A DNA stretch of 64,000 nucleotides from Rebecca billardiae RCC1528 (Eukaryota > Haptophyta), in assembly GCA_965240325.2 (NCBI GenBank), contig OZ251229.1, positions 124,001-188,000 of the forward strand, in the 5' to 3' direction. Below the pieces are notes generated by a model. It had not been told where the DNA came from. It worked only from the letters and a program-made list of their open reading frames with translations, and searched no databases. How positions within the stretch are numbered: the first letter of the stretch is position 1; each line of letters begins with the position of its first letter. This document shows, in pieces, positions 10,783-20,481 of the stretch. Made by a program: the position numbers and the translations under genes.

Positions 10783-11409
10783 AGCGGACGGAGGCTGGAG
10801 CCCGTCGTAACTTAGAGGGGTCAGAGCCCCACTGGGGGGTGCGTGGCCCAAAATCCAACTTCCTCGGTCGTCTTGAGATGAGGCTCTCAAACTTCGGGAT
10901 GTCATCAATATTCGCCTGAAATGAGCTGGGGTCACGCTGACAAGTTTTGCGAAAAATTGTCACATACTGGAGATATACGACCTCAATCTCGACGCGATCT
11001 TGGCAACATTAGTAGGGGAGATACACGATCTCCAATAAGGTGATCTCGCTATTTGCACCAGAATCGCACCGTCTAGATCACATTTTGGCAGTCTGAAATT
11101 GGCACAGGCGGATTCTACACCCGCTGGAATTAAGCCTAAACGAACTTAAACGGACTCAAAGAGTTACAAACCGAGGAGATATTTCATATTTCGATGAGAT
11201 TTCGGGAGATTGTGTCACTCGGGAGTGTAACGGTCGGAGCTCCGAGTCTCCGAGATGACCCGGCACTAGCCACTCGTAACTCACTCGCGTCGATATATAC
11301 TGCTCATATATAGGGGGGCCGTTGCATACCACGTCGTTAATATTAATAGGGGGGCCAAACCGCCCATTTAAAAATGAAAAGCAAAGTCGCGTCGCATTTT
11401 CGCTCCACC

Positions 11410-11414
11410 CTCGG
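11410..11414. repeat. Target-site duplication, left (CTCGG)
   Basis: CTCGG directly before the left LTR is repeated directly after the right LTR (18091-18095): the 5-bp duplication expected of copia integration. Confidence 0.9.
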
Positions 11415-11741
11415 TGTCAAGATCCAACGTTACCGGACTCGCTCTCCTGTGCGTACACACCCGGATCACCAACCGTCACTGGACACCACATACGCCGACT
11501 CTCATTATCAGGTCGGCATCACACTTACTCCCATCATGGTTCATTTCACGACTTACCCGTTGATGGCTATCAGTGCCTCCTACACGGTCCTAGGACTGTC
11601 GGATGCCCCCCTAGTGACCGGCTCGTTCAGTTCGTACCGCTTCGCATTGCATCAGTCGAACTCCAGTCCCTCGGGGCATCCTCGCCCCCCTCGTCACGCT
11701 CTCGGGCCTCACGGCCCTGTCGCTCTCTTCACCCTTTGACA
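11415..11741 (+). repeat. Left LTR of copia element
   Basis: 327 bp, TGTCAAG...CTTTGACA; base-by-base reading finds no difference from the right LTR. Its last base is the A of the polyprotein start codon. The promoter and polyadenylation site must lie inside but are not individually recognisable. Confidence 0.96.
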
Positions 11742-14700
11742 TGGCGGAGCCGCCGGGTGGCGACATGCGTGACCAGCTCCCGCCGCGAGCTCTCGTCCTC
11801 AAGCCGCAGGACCTCCGCACGGCCATCTCCGTTCTTGTGGTCATGGTCACGTCGAAGCCGGACATGGACGTCGCGCTCGCGTTCTCCAACCCGTCCTCGC
11901 CCCTCGAGCCGGGCAAGGACGATACCGGCGCGGACAAGCCCATCGTCTGCCCCCCGTCCACCGCCGCCGCCACCATCCAGGCCAAGCAGCTGCGCACGCA
12001 GGCTTTCATCGTGCAGTTGCTTCTCAAGGCGGTCGCTCCTCGCATCCTCGACCCGATCATCGCGCAGTTGCAGCACTCGGGTCTCGGGCTCGAGCTGTCT
12101 CATCTCGTCAACGCGCTCAACGTGCGCTGCAACAGCTCCCGCCCCTCCTCGCTCGTCGCCAAGCTGTACGCCCTGCTCTCGATCAAACTGTCGCCGAGCG
12201 AGAGCTTCCACGCCTTTGCTGCCCGCGTGATGTCCAACGCCACGGAGCTGCGCGGCGTCGAGATCAAGGACGACATCTTCACGCTCGTCGTGATCCTCGT
12301 GAACCTCTACGGCCGCAACCCGTCCTTCGTCAGCTCGGTGATCGCGACGATGAACGACCAGCCCATCTCGGTGGAGGATCTCATCGAGCGCGTGCACGAT
12401 CTCGACCGCGTCGCCGCCGCCGCCAACGGCACGAACCCCAACCGCCAGGCCGTCAACGCGCTCACCTCCAAGGGCCAGCCCGGCGCATCCATGCCTCCTA
12501 CCCCGTGCAAGTACTGCGGCGGCATGCACTGGAACCGCGACTGCCCGAACCGCCCCCAGACGTCCACCTCGCGCTCCTCGGGCGCGACGCCCGCAGCCGA
12601 CGCTCGCTCCGGCGGCGCGCGCCGCCCGACTCACAAGTCCAACAAGCTCCAGCGCGTGCCCTCCGCGCCCTCGCAGTCGCAGCCGCAGCCGACGCCGCAG
12701 CGGGCGAAGCCGTCGGCGACCACGACGCGCGTGCGGCTCATCCAGGACGGCACGCCGACGCTCAACGCCATCTCCATCTCGGGCTCGGCGTCAGGCCCCA
12801 ACTCGCAGCCGGCGGCGACCGACGCCGACGCGCCGCCGCCGCCGCCCGCCAACTCGCAGCCGCCCGCCGACTCGCCGCTGTCGCGGGCGCGCTTCAACTC
12901 GCTGCCGACGCTCGTCCTCACGCCGTCGTCGCGGCAGCCCGCCGGCGCGCCGCCGCCGCCGCCGGCGCCCGCCAACTCGCCGCCGCCCGCCGACTCGCAG
13001 CTGTCGCGGGCGCACTCCAACTCGCAGCCGGCGCTCACCAACACGCCGCCGCTGCCGCCGCCCGCCGACTCGCAGCAGCCGGCGCTGTCGCTCATCGACC
13101 AGCAGCCGGCGCTCTACTCGCCGCCGCCGCCGCTGTTCGACCCGCCGACGCAGGCCAGCTCGCCGCCGCCGCCCTTCGGCCCGCCGTCGCCGCCGACGCA
13201 GGTCGACTCGCCGTCGCCGCCGGCGTCTGAGGCCGGCTCCCCGATCCAGCTCGCGACGGCGGCCGAGCTCGAGCGCGGCCAGAATGTGCTCATCATGGCG
13301 TTGCGCCAGTCCATCCGCAAGCCCGCCTCCTACGAGCCGTTCCACCTCAAGCCGTTCCGTCTCGCCAACCCCCCGGACGACCGCGACGACTCCGCCTCCG
13401 ACTCGGCCTCGGAGACGGACGATGAGCTGCCGGACCTTGTCCCGTGCACTCCCTCGTCCACGACCTCGGCTTCGGACGCGGCCTCGGACACGTCCGACGA
13501 CTGCCCCAGCCTGGACGACGTCTCCACCGCGGGCAACTACACCTACCCGCTCGGCCACCTCGGCCAGCTCGCCGGAGAGCCGCTCACGCTCAGCCCGTAC
13601 GAGTTCCTCGCCGCAGCCGCCGCGGCCGAGGCCGAGATCCATCGCGCACGGTCTTTCGGTGACGCCGGCGCCTACATCGATGACCTGATCGTCCGGTACG
13701 AGCCGCCGCCGCCGCGGTTCAAGCACGAGGGTCGGCTCCGCGCGCTCTTCAAGTCCTCGCACGGTGCCTTCCTCTTCCTCGTCGCGCTCGCCGTCCTCGC
13801 CATCATCTCGATCCTCACCGCGGTCACCTGCTGCGCCCGCACCGGCCCGCCCATCATCTGCGGCGTCTCCCGCTCGTTTGACCCGATCAACCCGACCTGC
13901 ATCCAGCAGCCGTTGCTCGCCGATCCGGAGGAGATTGAGAACGTGCACTCGACGATCTCCTTCGCCATCGGCACGCCGTTCACAGGCGACATCGCCCAGG
14001 CGAGCATCTCGATCATGATCGACACCGGCGCGGACACCACCATCGCCTCGACCGCGTTCTCTCGGTTTGCCGCCAAGTCCTTCCGCCAGTTCTCGGAGGC
14101 GCGCGCGGCGAACGGCACGCGGATCAAGATCAACACCTCGGCCTCGTTCGCCCTCGGCATGCGCTCGATCGACGGCGACCTCATCACGCTGCCGCTCATG
14201 GACGTCCCGCTCTCTCCAGACGTCCCGGGCTTCTACATGAGCGACACTTGGCTGACCCGCCTCGGCATCTCGTTCATCTCGCTCGCGGCGCCGACCACCT
14301 TCATGTCCGGCGCCACCCCGATCCACGCGCAGGGCGGCCGGTACCTGCTGTACGGCGACAAGCTCGTTCCTCTGCACGGCCGCGATCTCGCATGCGCCGT
14401 CTTCATCCCGGACGACGACTCGCCGTCGCCCACCATCGCCGCGTCCGGCCTCCACGTGCCGCCCGCCCCGCTCCAGTCCTCGCTGCCGCCGCCGCCGGCG
14501 CAGCCGCCCACGTCCGACGGCGCTCTCGTCATCGTGACCATGGACCAGGCCTCGCAGACCGCCGACCTTGCGCCGGACGACGACACGTTCTGCGACGAGT
14601 GCTGCGTCGAGTTCAAGGACACCGACGAGCTCTCGCGCGTCGCTCACCTCCGGCTCGGCCACGCTCACGCAGCTGCCGTCAACCGCACGCTCGCCGCATC

Positions 14701-17497
14701 CAAGCACCTCGGCGCGCGCAACCTCAAGTCGGACTGCTCGTGCGCGCTCGCCAAGATGAAGCGCAACTCGTTCACGTCCACGTCGCCCCGCTCGGAGAAG
14801 GCGTTCGTGCTCGTCCATGTCGACGTCGCCGGCTACGTCGACGGCAAGTTCATCGTGAACCCGGACGATTTTGCCAAGTTCTACGTGATCGTGTTTGTCG
14901 ACGACTACACCCGGGCCGGCTTCATCTACTTCCTCGACCGCCGCTCGGACGCACCGGAGGCGATGCGACGCTTCATCGACGACATGTCGGTCTACGGCCA
15001 CACCGTCAGCCGCTTCCGCGTCGACGGCGCCCCCGAGCTCAACTCGACCGACTGGGAGGGCATCTGCCGCGCCCACGGCATCGCCCCCAACCAGGTCACG
15101 CCGCCCGACACGCCGCAGCACAACCCGATCGCCGAGCGCTTCATCCAGACGCTCTTCAACGCGGCGCGCTCGATCCTGTTCCACTCCAAGCTGCGCATCG
15201 ACGCCTACGCCAAGGACGCGCTGCGCCACGCCGCGTACATCATCCGCCGCATCGCCACGCCGGTGACGTTCGACAAGACGCCGTTCGAGCTGCTGCGCGG
15301 CTTCCCGCCAGATCTCGCTCAGCTGCGTGTCTTCGGCTGCGTCGCCTACGTCGTGCCGCCGAACACGCACTTCAAGAAGCTCGACCCGCGCGCCGTCATG
15401 GGCGTCTACGTCGGCCACGGCGACGACGGCCACATGGTGAACGTCCCGCCCAAGAACCGCACGCGCTACACGAAGGCGGTCATCGTACGCGTGCCCGGCG
15501 ACGGCCAGATCGTCCCGGACATGTTCATCATCTCGCACCACGTGCGCTTCGACGAGGACACGCTCTACGTCGACCACCCCGACGCCGCTCACATCGCGCG
15601 CGACCCGCTCGCCGCCGCGCCGCAGCTGCCGCCGACGTCGCCGCCGCTCGACCTCCATGCTGCCGATGTGGGTAATGGGGGAAGTTCCCACGGCGCCGTC
15701 CGGCGCCGCGATGGCGCTGGCGCATTCGGACACGCTGAGCGGGTGGGGGACGCACCGCACGCCTACGTCGGAGACGCTGACGACGACGCCGCCGGCGCCG
15801 AGGACTCCCTCGATGTCGGCAACGCGCTCAACGACGACGACCCGCCCTCATCTCGCACGCGCGCGCGCGCACACGTCAACTCGGTCGCGTCGCCGACTTA
15901 CTCCAAGCTGCCGCGCATCTACGCGCTCCTGCTCGCCATCGGACTCTCGGACACGCCGACGGCGGTGCAAGCACTCAACGGCCCGCATGCGACGCAGTTC
16001 GCCGCCGCTCTCGACGCCGAGTACGCCTCCATCCTGGCCAACGACACGTGGGTGGAGGTGCCGCGCAAGCCGGGGATGCGCACGCTGAAGGCGGCGCCCG
16101 TGTTCAACATCAAGCGCGACAAGAAGGGCAACATCAAGCGGTTCAAGGCCCGCGTCGTGGGCAAGGGCTTCACGCAGATCGAGGGCATCGACTACGACGA
16201 GACCTTCTCCTCGGTCGTCCGCTACGAGACCCTCAAGATGATCATCGCCATCGCCGCGGCCAAGCAGCGCCGCCTCTTCCACGGCGACTTCACGACGGCG
16301 TACCTCAACGCGCCGATCGACTACGAGATCTACCTCGAGCTGCCGCTCGGGTACAAGCCGAAGACGAAGGGCGACGTCGTGCTGCGCCTCCTCAAGAGCC
16401 TCTACGGTCTCAAGCAGTCCGGCCGCAACTGGCGTCTCATGATCGACGACTGGATGAAGGAGTACGGGTTCGCGCAGAGCCAGGCCGACCCGTGCCTCTA
16501 TGTCCTCAACACGCAGTCGGGCATCATCGCCGTGTGCATCTACGTGGACGACATGCTCATCCTCGACGACAGCGACGACCCGACCGCCTGCGACAACTTC
16601 ATCTCGAAGATCACATCCTCGTACAAGATGACCATCACGGCCGACATCGACGGCTACCTGTCGGCCACGCTCACGCGATCCAAGGACGGCATCATGGTGA
16701 CCGTCACCAAGAACATCCTCGAGCTCCTCGAGAAGACGGGCTTCATGAACTGCAACACGTCCGACACGCCGATGACCGAGGGCCTCAAGCTCGGCCCGTG
16801 CTCCGAGTCAGACGCGCTCGACGCGGAGACGACGACGTTCTTCCGCTCCGTGGTCGGCTCGCTCATCCACATCACGCAGTTTCGCCCGGACATCGCCTAC
16901 GCCGTCGGCACGCTCACCCACTTCATGTCCAAGCCGGGCAAGAAGCACCTCGAGGCTGCCAAGCGCGTCATCCGCTACCTCGCCGGCACGCCGAACCACG
17001 GCCTCTTCTTCCGCTCGGGCTCGGACGTCATGCTCGTCGCGTACGTGGACGCCGACTACGCCAACGACCTCCACGACGAGCGCAAGTCTGTCACCGGCTA
17101 CGTGATGCACCTCTGCGGCTCGACGGTGAGCGGCCGCCGCGAGAAGCAGCGCACGACGGCTCTGAGCTCGACCGAAGCTGAGTACATGGCCGTCACCTCC
17201 GCCGGCAAGGAGATCATCTTCATGCGCAAGCTGCTCACCGACCTCGGCTACCCGCAGCTCGCGCCGACCAAGCTCTTCGAGGACAACAAGGCGGTGGTGG
17301 ACCTCACGGACAACGAGAAGTACCACAACCGCACCAAGCACATCGACGTCCAGTACCACTGGAACCGTCAGCACGCCCGCGCCGGCACCTTCAAGCTCTT
17401 CTTGATCCCCGGCACCGAGAACCCGGCCGACATCATGACCAAGCCGCTCGGCTCGGCCGCCTTCCTCAAACTTCGTGCTCAGATCCTGGGCATGTAA
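11741..17497 (+). CDS. Copia gag-pol polyprotein
   Basis: Single ORF of 1918 codons from the ATG whose A is the final LTR base. Parts in order: gag with a CX2CX4HX4C zinc knuckle near residue 256 (CKYCGGMHWNRDC); a long Pro/Ser-rich spacer (~350-500) with repeated NSQPPADS-type units; an unusual hydrophobic segment at ~675-697 (FLFLVALAVLAIISILTAV); aspartic protease with DTGA at ~761; integrase with an HHCC-like zinc region (~965-1010) and DDE core (HVDVAG, RVDGAPEL, AERF); reverse transcriptase with YVDD at ~1601; RNase H with DADYA and STEAEY, ending after HID, NPADIMTKPL. Integrase before RT is diagnostic of copia over gypsy. Gag and Pol share one frame with no stop or shift, so stoichiometry must be set after translation. 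Intact and likely functional. Confidence 0.96.
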   Translation: MAEPPGGDMRDQLPPRALVLKPQDLRTAISVLVVMVTSKPDMDVALAFSNPSSPLEPGKDDTGADKPIVCPPSTAAATIQAKQLRTQAFIVQLLLKAVAPRILDPIIAQLQHSGLGLELSHLVNALNVRCNSSRPSSLVAKLYALLSIKLSPSESFHAFAARVMSNATELRGVEIKDDIFTLVVILVNLYGRNPSFVSSVIATMNDQPISVEDLIERVHDLDRVAAAANGTNPNRQAVNALTSKGQPGASMPPTPCKYCGGMHWNRDCPNRPQTSTSRSSGATPAADARSGGARRPTHKSNKLQRVPSAPSQSQPQPTPQRAKPSATTTRVRLIQDGTPTLNAISISGSASGPNSQPAATDADAPPPPPANSQPPADSPLSRARFNSLPTLVLTPSSRQPAGAPPPPPAPANSPPPADSQLSRAHSNSQPALTNTPPLPPPADSQQPALSLIDQQPALYSPPPPLFDPPTQASSPPPPFGPPSPPTQVDSPSPPASEAGSPIQLATAAELERGQNVLIMALRQSIRKPASYEPFHLKPFRLANPPDDRDDSASDSASETDDELPDLVPCTPSSTTSASDAASDTSDDCPSLDDVSTAGNYTYPLGHLGQLAGEPLTLSPYEFLAAAAAAEAEIHRARSFGDAGAYIDDLIVRYEPPPPRFKHEGRLRALFKSSHGAFLFLVALAVLAIISILTAVTCCARTGPPIICGVSRSFDPINPTCIQQPLLADPEEIENVHSTISFAIGTPFTGDIAQASISIMIDTGADTTIASTAFSRFAAKSFRQFSEARAANGTRIKINTSASFALGMRSIDGDLITLPLMDVPLSPDVPGFYMSDTWLTRLGISFISLAAPTTFMSGATPIHAQGGRYLLYGDKLVPLHGRDLACAVFIPDDDSPSPTIAASGLHVPPAPLQSSLPPPPAQPPTSDGALVIVTMDQASQTADLAPDDDTFCDECCVEFKDTDELSRVAHLRLGHAHAAAVNRTLAASKHLGARNLKSDCSCALAKMKRNSFTSTSPRSEKAFVLVHVDVAGYVDGKFIVNPDDFAKFYVIVFVDDYTRAGFIYFLDRRSDAPEAMRRFIDDMSVYGHTVSRFRVDGAPELNSTDWEGICRAHGIAPNQVTPPDTPQHNPIAERFIQTLFNAARSILFHSKLRIDAYAKDALRHAAYIIRRIATPVTFDKTPFELLRGFPPDLAQLRVFGCVAYVVPPNTHFKKLDPRAVMGVYVGHGDDGHMVNVPPKNRTRYTKAVIVRVPGDGQIVPDMFIISHHVRFDEDTLYVDHPDAAHIARDPLAAAPQLPPTSPPLDLHAADVGNGGSSHGAVRRRDGAGAFGHAERVGDAPHAYVGDADDDAAGAEDSLDVGNALNDDDPPSSRTRARAHVNSVASPTYSKLPRIYALLLAIGLSDTPTAVQALNGPHATQFAAALDAEYASILANDTWVEVPRKPGMRTLKAAPVFNIKRDKKGNIKRFKARVVGKGFTQIEGIDYDETFSSVVRYETLKMIIAIAAAKQRRLFHGDFTTAYLNAPIDYEIYLELPLGYKPKTKGDVVLRLLKSLYGLKQSGRNWRLMIDDWMKEYGFAQSQADPCLYVLNTQSGIIAVCIYVDDMLILDDSDDPTACDNFISKITSSYKMTITADIDGYLSATLTRSKDGIMVTVTKNILELLEKTGFMNCNTSDTPMTEGLKLGPCSESDALDAETTTFFRSVVGSLIHITQFRPDIAYAVGTLTHFMSKPGKKHLEAAKRVIRYLAGTPNHGLFFRSGSDVMLVAYVDADYANDLHDERKSVTGYVMHLCGSTVSGRREKQRTTALSSTEAEYMAVTSAGKEIIFMRKLLTDLGYPQLAPTKLFEDNKAVVDLTDNEKYHNRTKHIDVQYHWNRQHARAGTFKLFLIPGTENPADIMTKPLGSAAFLKLRAQILGM
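11742..11757 (+). promoter_or_regulatory. Candidate primer-binding site
   Basis: The bases after the left LTR start TGG, as a site pairing with a tRNA 3' CCA end would (TGGCGGAGCCGCCGGG). It lies wholly inside the coding sequence because the start codon straddles the LTR edge. The matching tRNA cannot be checked here. Confidence 0.45.
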
Positions 17498-17754
17498 GGC
17501 CTCGCCGCACACACGAAGTCCCAGTGCTACATCGGTCGCCGCTCGTCGGACGCACATTGACCTCACGCTGTCTCTTCTGAACGGAGACGCTGCCGGCACC
17601 GACTCGCCCGACTTCTACATCGTCTACTCGGACAACCGCTCCGACGCATGCATCCCATACGGCAACATCGCATCATCTACAATCACACGATGGTCACACG
17701 TCTACACCCAGTCCCTTCGGGTCGACCAGGTTTCGTACGACCACCGCTGCGATT

Positions 17755-17763
17755 GGGTGGGGG
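17755..17763 (+). promoter_or_regulatory. Polypurine tract of copia element
   Basis: GGGTGGGGG sits directly against the TG of the right LTR, the position of the plus-strand primer; one T interrupts it. Confidence 0.75.
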
Positions 17764-18090
17764 TGTCAAGATCCAACGTTACCGGACTCGCTCTCCTGTG
17801 CGTACACACCCGGATCACCAACCGTCACTGGACACCACATACGCCGACTCTCATTATCAGGTCGGCATCACACTTACTCCCATCATGGTTCATTTCACGA
17901 CTTACCCGTTGATGGCTATCAGTGCCTCCTACACGGTCCTAGGACTGTCGGATGCCCCCCTAGTGACCGGCTCGTTCAGTTCGTACCGCTTCGCATTGCA
18001 TCAGTCGAACTCCAGTCCCTCGGGGCATCCTCGCCCCCCTCGTCACGCTCTCGGGCCTCACGGCCCTGTCGCTCTCTTCACCCTTTGACA
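17764..18090 (+). repeat. Right LTR of copia element
   Basis: 327 bp, identical by eye to 11415-11741. About 266 bp of untranslated sequence separate it from the polyprotein stop. Confidence 0.96.
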
Positions 18091-18095
18091 CTCGG
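18091..18095. repeat. Target-site duplication, right (CTCGG)
   Basis: Matches 11410-11414. Confidence 0.9.
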
Positions 18096-20481
18096 CCTTT
18101 TAGGGTGGCGCGGAGCCTTTTTCTCGGACCCCGCTCGAAAATCGAGCTCCGACGCCTTCGGACGCTCAGAGCTCGGTTCCGCTCGACAGCGCGAGCGGCC
18201 GGAGGCAGTGGACCGCCGCGCGCTCGCGACCTTTGAGACGCCGAGATGGTCTCGGGTGCGCACGCGCGTGACGCTGGTGGGCGCTACTGACCCGTGCATT
18301 TGCGCCACCAGCGGCTCACCACCCGCTTCTTGGCCACCTCGCGCCGTGCGCGGCGCGCGTCGGCCGGCTTGAATTGGTGCGCTGCGTACGCCCGCTACGC
18401 TACCGCACGGTGTGGCGCATGATCAACTCGGACCAATGAGATCGATGCTCGGACCAATCGTCCATGTATGTCTGTGAATGCCCAGCTCGCCTAACCTGCC
18501 CTACTGCGCCGGAATCGCCGTCAGCAGACCGGCGCGAGCTCGCGCGCAACACCTCCGCGGAGCTCGCAACTGTCATGTTCCGCTTGTAGGGCCCGTGTTT
18601 GCACCTGCCGTGGCACTTGCGATGGTCAGTACGTTGGGTATGGGTCACGTGTGCCCTCTGATGGCGTCTGGGCGCCTCCCATTCGCCTCTCAGGACGTCG
18701 CGGACGTGCTCGCAGGCAGCGGTTGGCTCATTCGACAGGACACAGGTCCGACGTGCACTCGACCGTGCCTGCAAGCGCGCCCCTGTGACGCTCATGCCTG
18801 CAGAAGCAGATGCAGATGGGCCCCCATGCACCCTGGTGCGCCCAAGACCGGCGGCAGCGTCAGAGACCGTCTCAATCTTGACACCTTGCACACGCCGGCG
18901 CGTGCCGTTGGGCTGAGGGCTCCGCGCAGCCAGCCAGGAGCGCCGAACAGCGCCGGATCAGCCTCTGTAGGCCAAATATCCGCCCCTAAGCCCAGAAATA
19001 GCGCGGAACAGGGTAGTGCGTACCCATATGGACCGATCCCATCCAGCCTGGTTTGGTGCAGACACGCCAGCCACCGCCTGGAGCAGGCGTTTGCTGCCGA
19101 ATCGCATGCTCGGCACTGTGCCGCACTGCGACGACGACAGATTTGACCTGCCTCGTAGGTCTCGGCCAGGGAGCGGTGACGGTTGGCTCGAGTGACTTTT
19201 AACCTTGACTATGACCGAGAGTACTCCCGGGCTGAGGACGTGGGGCCGGTGCTTTCGGTCTACTATGTCTGCAATACGCCGTACGCGTGGCCGTATACTC
19301 ACAGTCCGTGAAAACGTATCTCGCAGCTCGAGATCAGACTACGCGTGGCCGTATACTCACAGTCCGTGAAAACGTATCTCGCAGCTCGAGATCAGACGAG
19401 ACTGTATTCATCAGCATGGCGCCTATATACACGGTGGGTATGTAACGACCGGTGGCTTCTAGGAAACTACATATTTGACAGCCTGCCAGTACACAGCCTA
19501 CATCGCATGTTGGGACCTGCTGCTGCTGGGGACTCATGAACGATCTCGCTGAGAAGTGAGAGTGAGATGAGCACTCTATCAAAGTGAGGTCGGTCAGCAT
19601 GGTCTATATGTCACATATAGGACGACCGTTACATATGCTGCATTCCCAATAAGTAAAGTATTAAGTTCAGGCTCATTCTAATAAGTAAATATGCTAGCCG
19701 TTACGCCCTCTAATCAGGGTATGTGCACCTGATTTTTTTACATGGCCGGCCCAGACCCCTCCAGAGGGCAAATGATCCAGCCCGAAATCAGCTCGATCTA
19801 AACACTCGCTAGGACCCGCGCTCGTGGCCGTCAGTAACGCTACAGTGCCACTTAGTGGCCCCCCTATCATAATATAGTCTCCGCCGCCGAGCCAGCAGCG
19901 CTGCAGCGCAGGCTCTCCGTGATCTCTCTCTCTTATTCTTATATTATTGGCGGCGTCGAAAATATGTCGTCGTCTATCGGCCCTGGCCGCATGAGACTGG
20001 CGCTGAAGTCCGTAGCTCCACGCCACGAGTACAACAGCGCCAGCAGCACGCCGCCGAGCCGCGGCGGCGGGGCGCGACTCCGGCTCCGCATCGCGCGCCA
20101 CCATCATATCATCAAGCTGGTGTCCTGCCGAGCAGTGCCGCGCAGGCGTATGCACGAGCCCAGGCAGGAGCGTCCGCGCTGCCGTGCAGCCGCTGCTGCT
20201 GCCCGCCAAGTGCAGCAGCGAAGCAGCCGCCGCGCCGCGGTCAGCAAGCGAGCGGGTTACAGCCCGAGGCGCGAGGCCCCAGCTGGGGCGCCCAGCGGGG
20301 GGCGGGGCGGCAGCCGCCCTCCCCGACACGCCGCGTGCCGGCATCCTCTGCCGTCGACGCAGCGCCAGTCAGGGGTGGCCCCGCCCCGCCCCGACCAGAG
20401 CGCCCTGCTGCCCGCCCGCTGCGCTTCGCTCTGCGCGCGCGGAGAGACAGGTGTGCGCTTGGGTGCGCGCGCCGCCCGAGC
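18096..20481. other. Intergenic, right flank of copia element to CDK
   Basis: About 2.4 kb. It holds a 58-bp exact tandem duplication (19282-19397) and AT-richer DNA at 19600-19950. Several open frames exist but none shows a domain, an ATG-led compact exon, or gene-like composition. I see no supportable gene. Confidence 0.5.
19282..19397. repeat. Exact 58-bp tandem duplication
   Basis: Two adjacent identical copies, 19282-19339 and 19340-19397, each starting TACGCGTGGCCGTATACTCA and ending GAGATCAGAC. Perfect identity suggests a recent slippage or unequal-exchange event. Confidence 0.92.

Larger units (their letters stand above)
10023..11409. other. Intergenic, left flank of the copia element
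   Basis: Contains the inverted dispersed repeat (10101-10158) and a (TA)n tract. 10800-11400 is clearly more AT-rich than the genes. No ORF with ATG and a recognisable domain is present; a Ser/Arg/Ala-rich minus-strand frame at 10342-10734 lacks an ATG and is not called. Confidence 0.5.
11415..18090 (+). mobile_element. Complete Ty1/copia LTR retrotransposon
   Basis: A 6676-bp element bounded by two 327-bp LTRs that read as identical, each starting TGTCAA and ending TTGACA, with a 5-bp CTCGG target duplication. It holds one long gag-pol ORF in copia order (capsid/zinc knuckle, protease, integrase, reverse transcriptase, RNase H). A purine tract abuts the right LTR and a TGG-starting primer-site candidate abuts the left LTR. 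Identical LTRs and an undamaged ORF indicate recent insertion. No envelope-like ORF is present. Confidence 0.97.

Noticed and set aside
12791-15760. A 989-codon minus-strand frame inside the copia element
   Set aside because: Antisense shadow of the gag-pol ORF; no domain, Arg/Val/Glu-rich.
18478-19146. A 222-codon plus-strand frame after the copia element
   Set aside because: No domain, no similarity recognised, and amino-acid composition typical of chance GC-rich frames.
19694-20344. Minus-strand frame adjoining the CDK 3' end
   Set aside because: CDK stop at 20482-20484 is clear; this frame has no motif and is not joined by a plausible splice.
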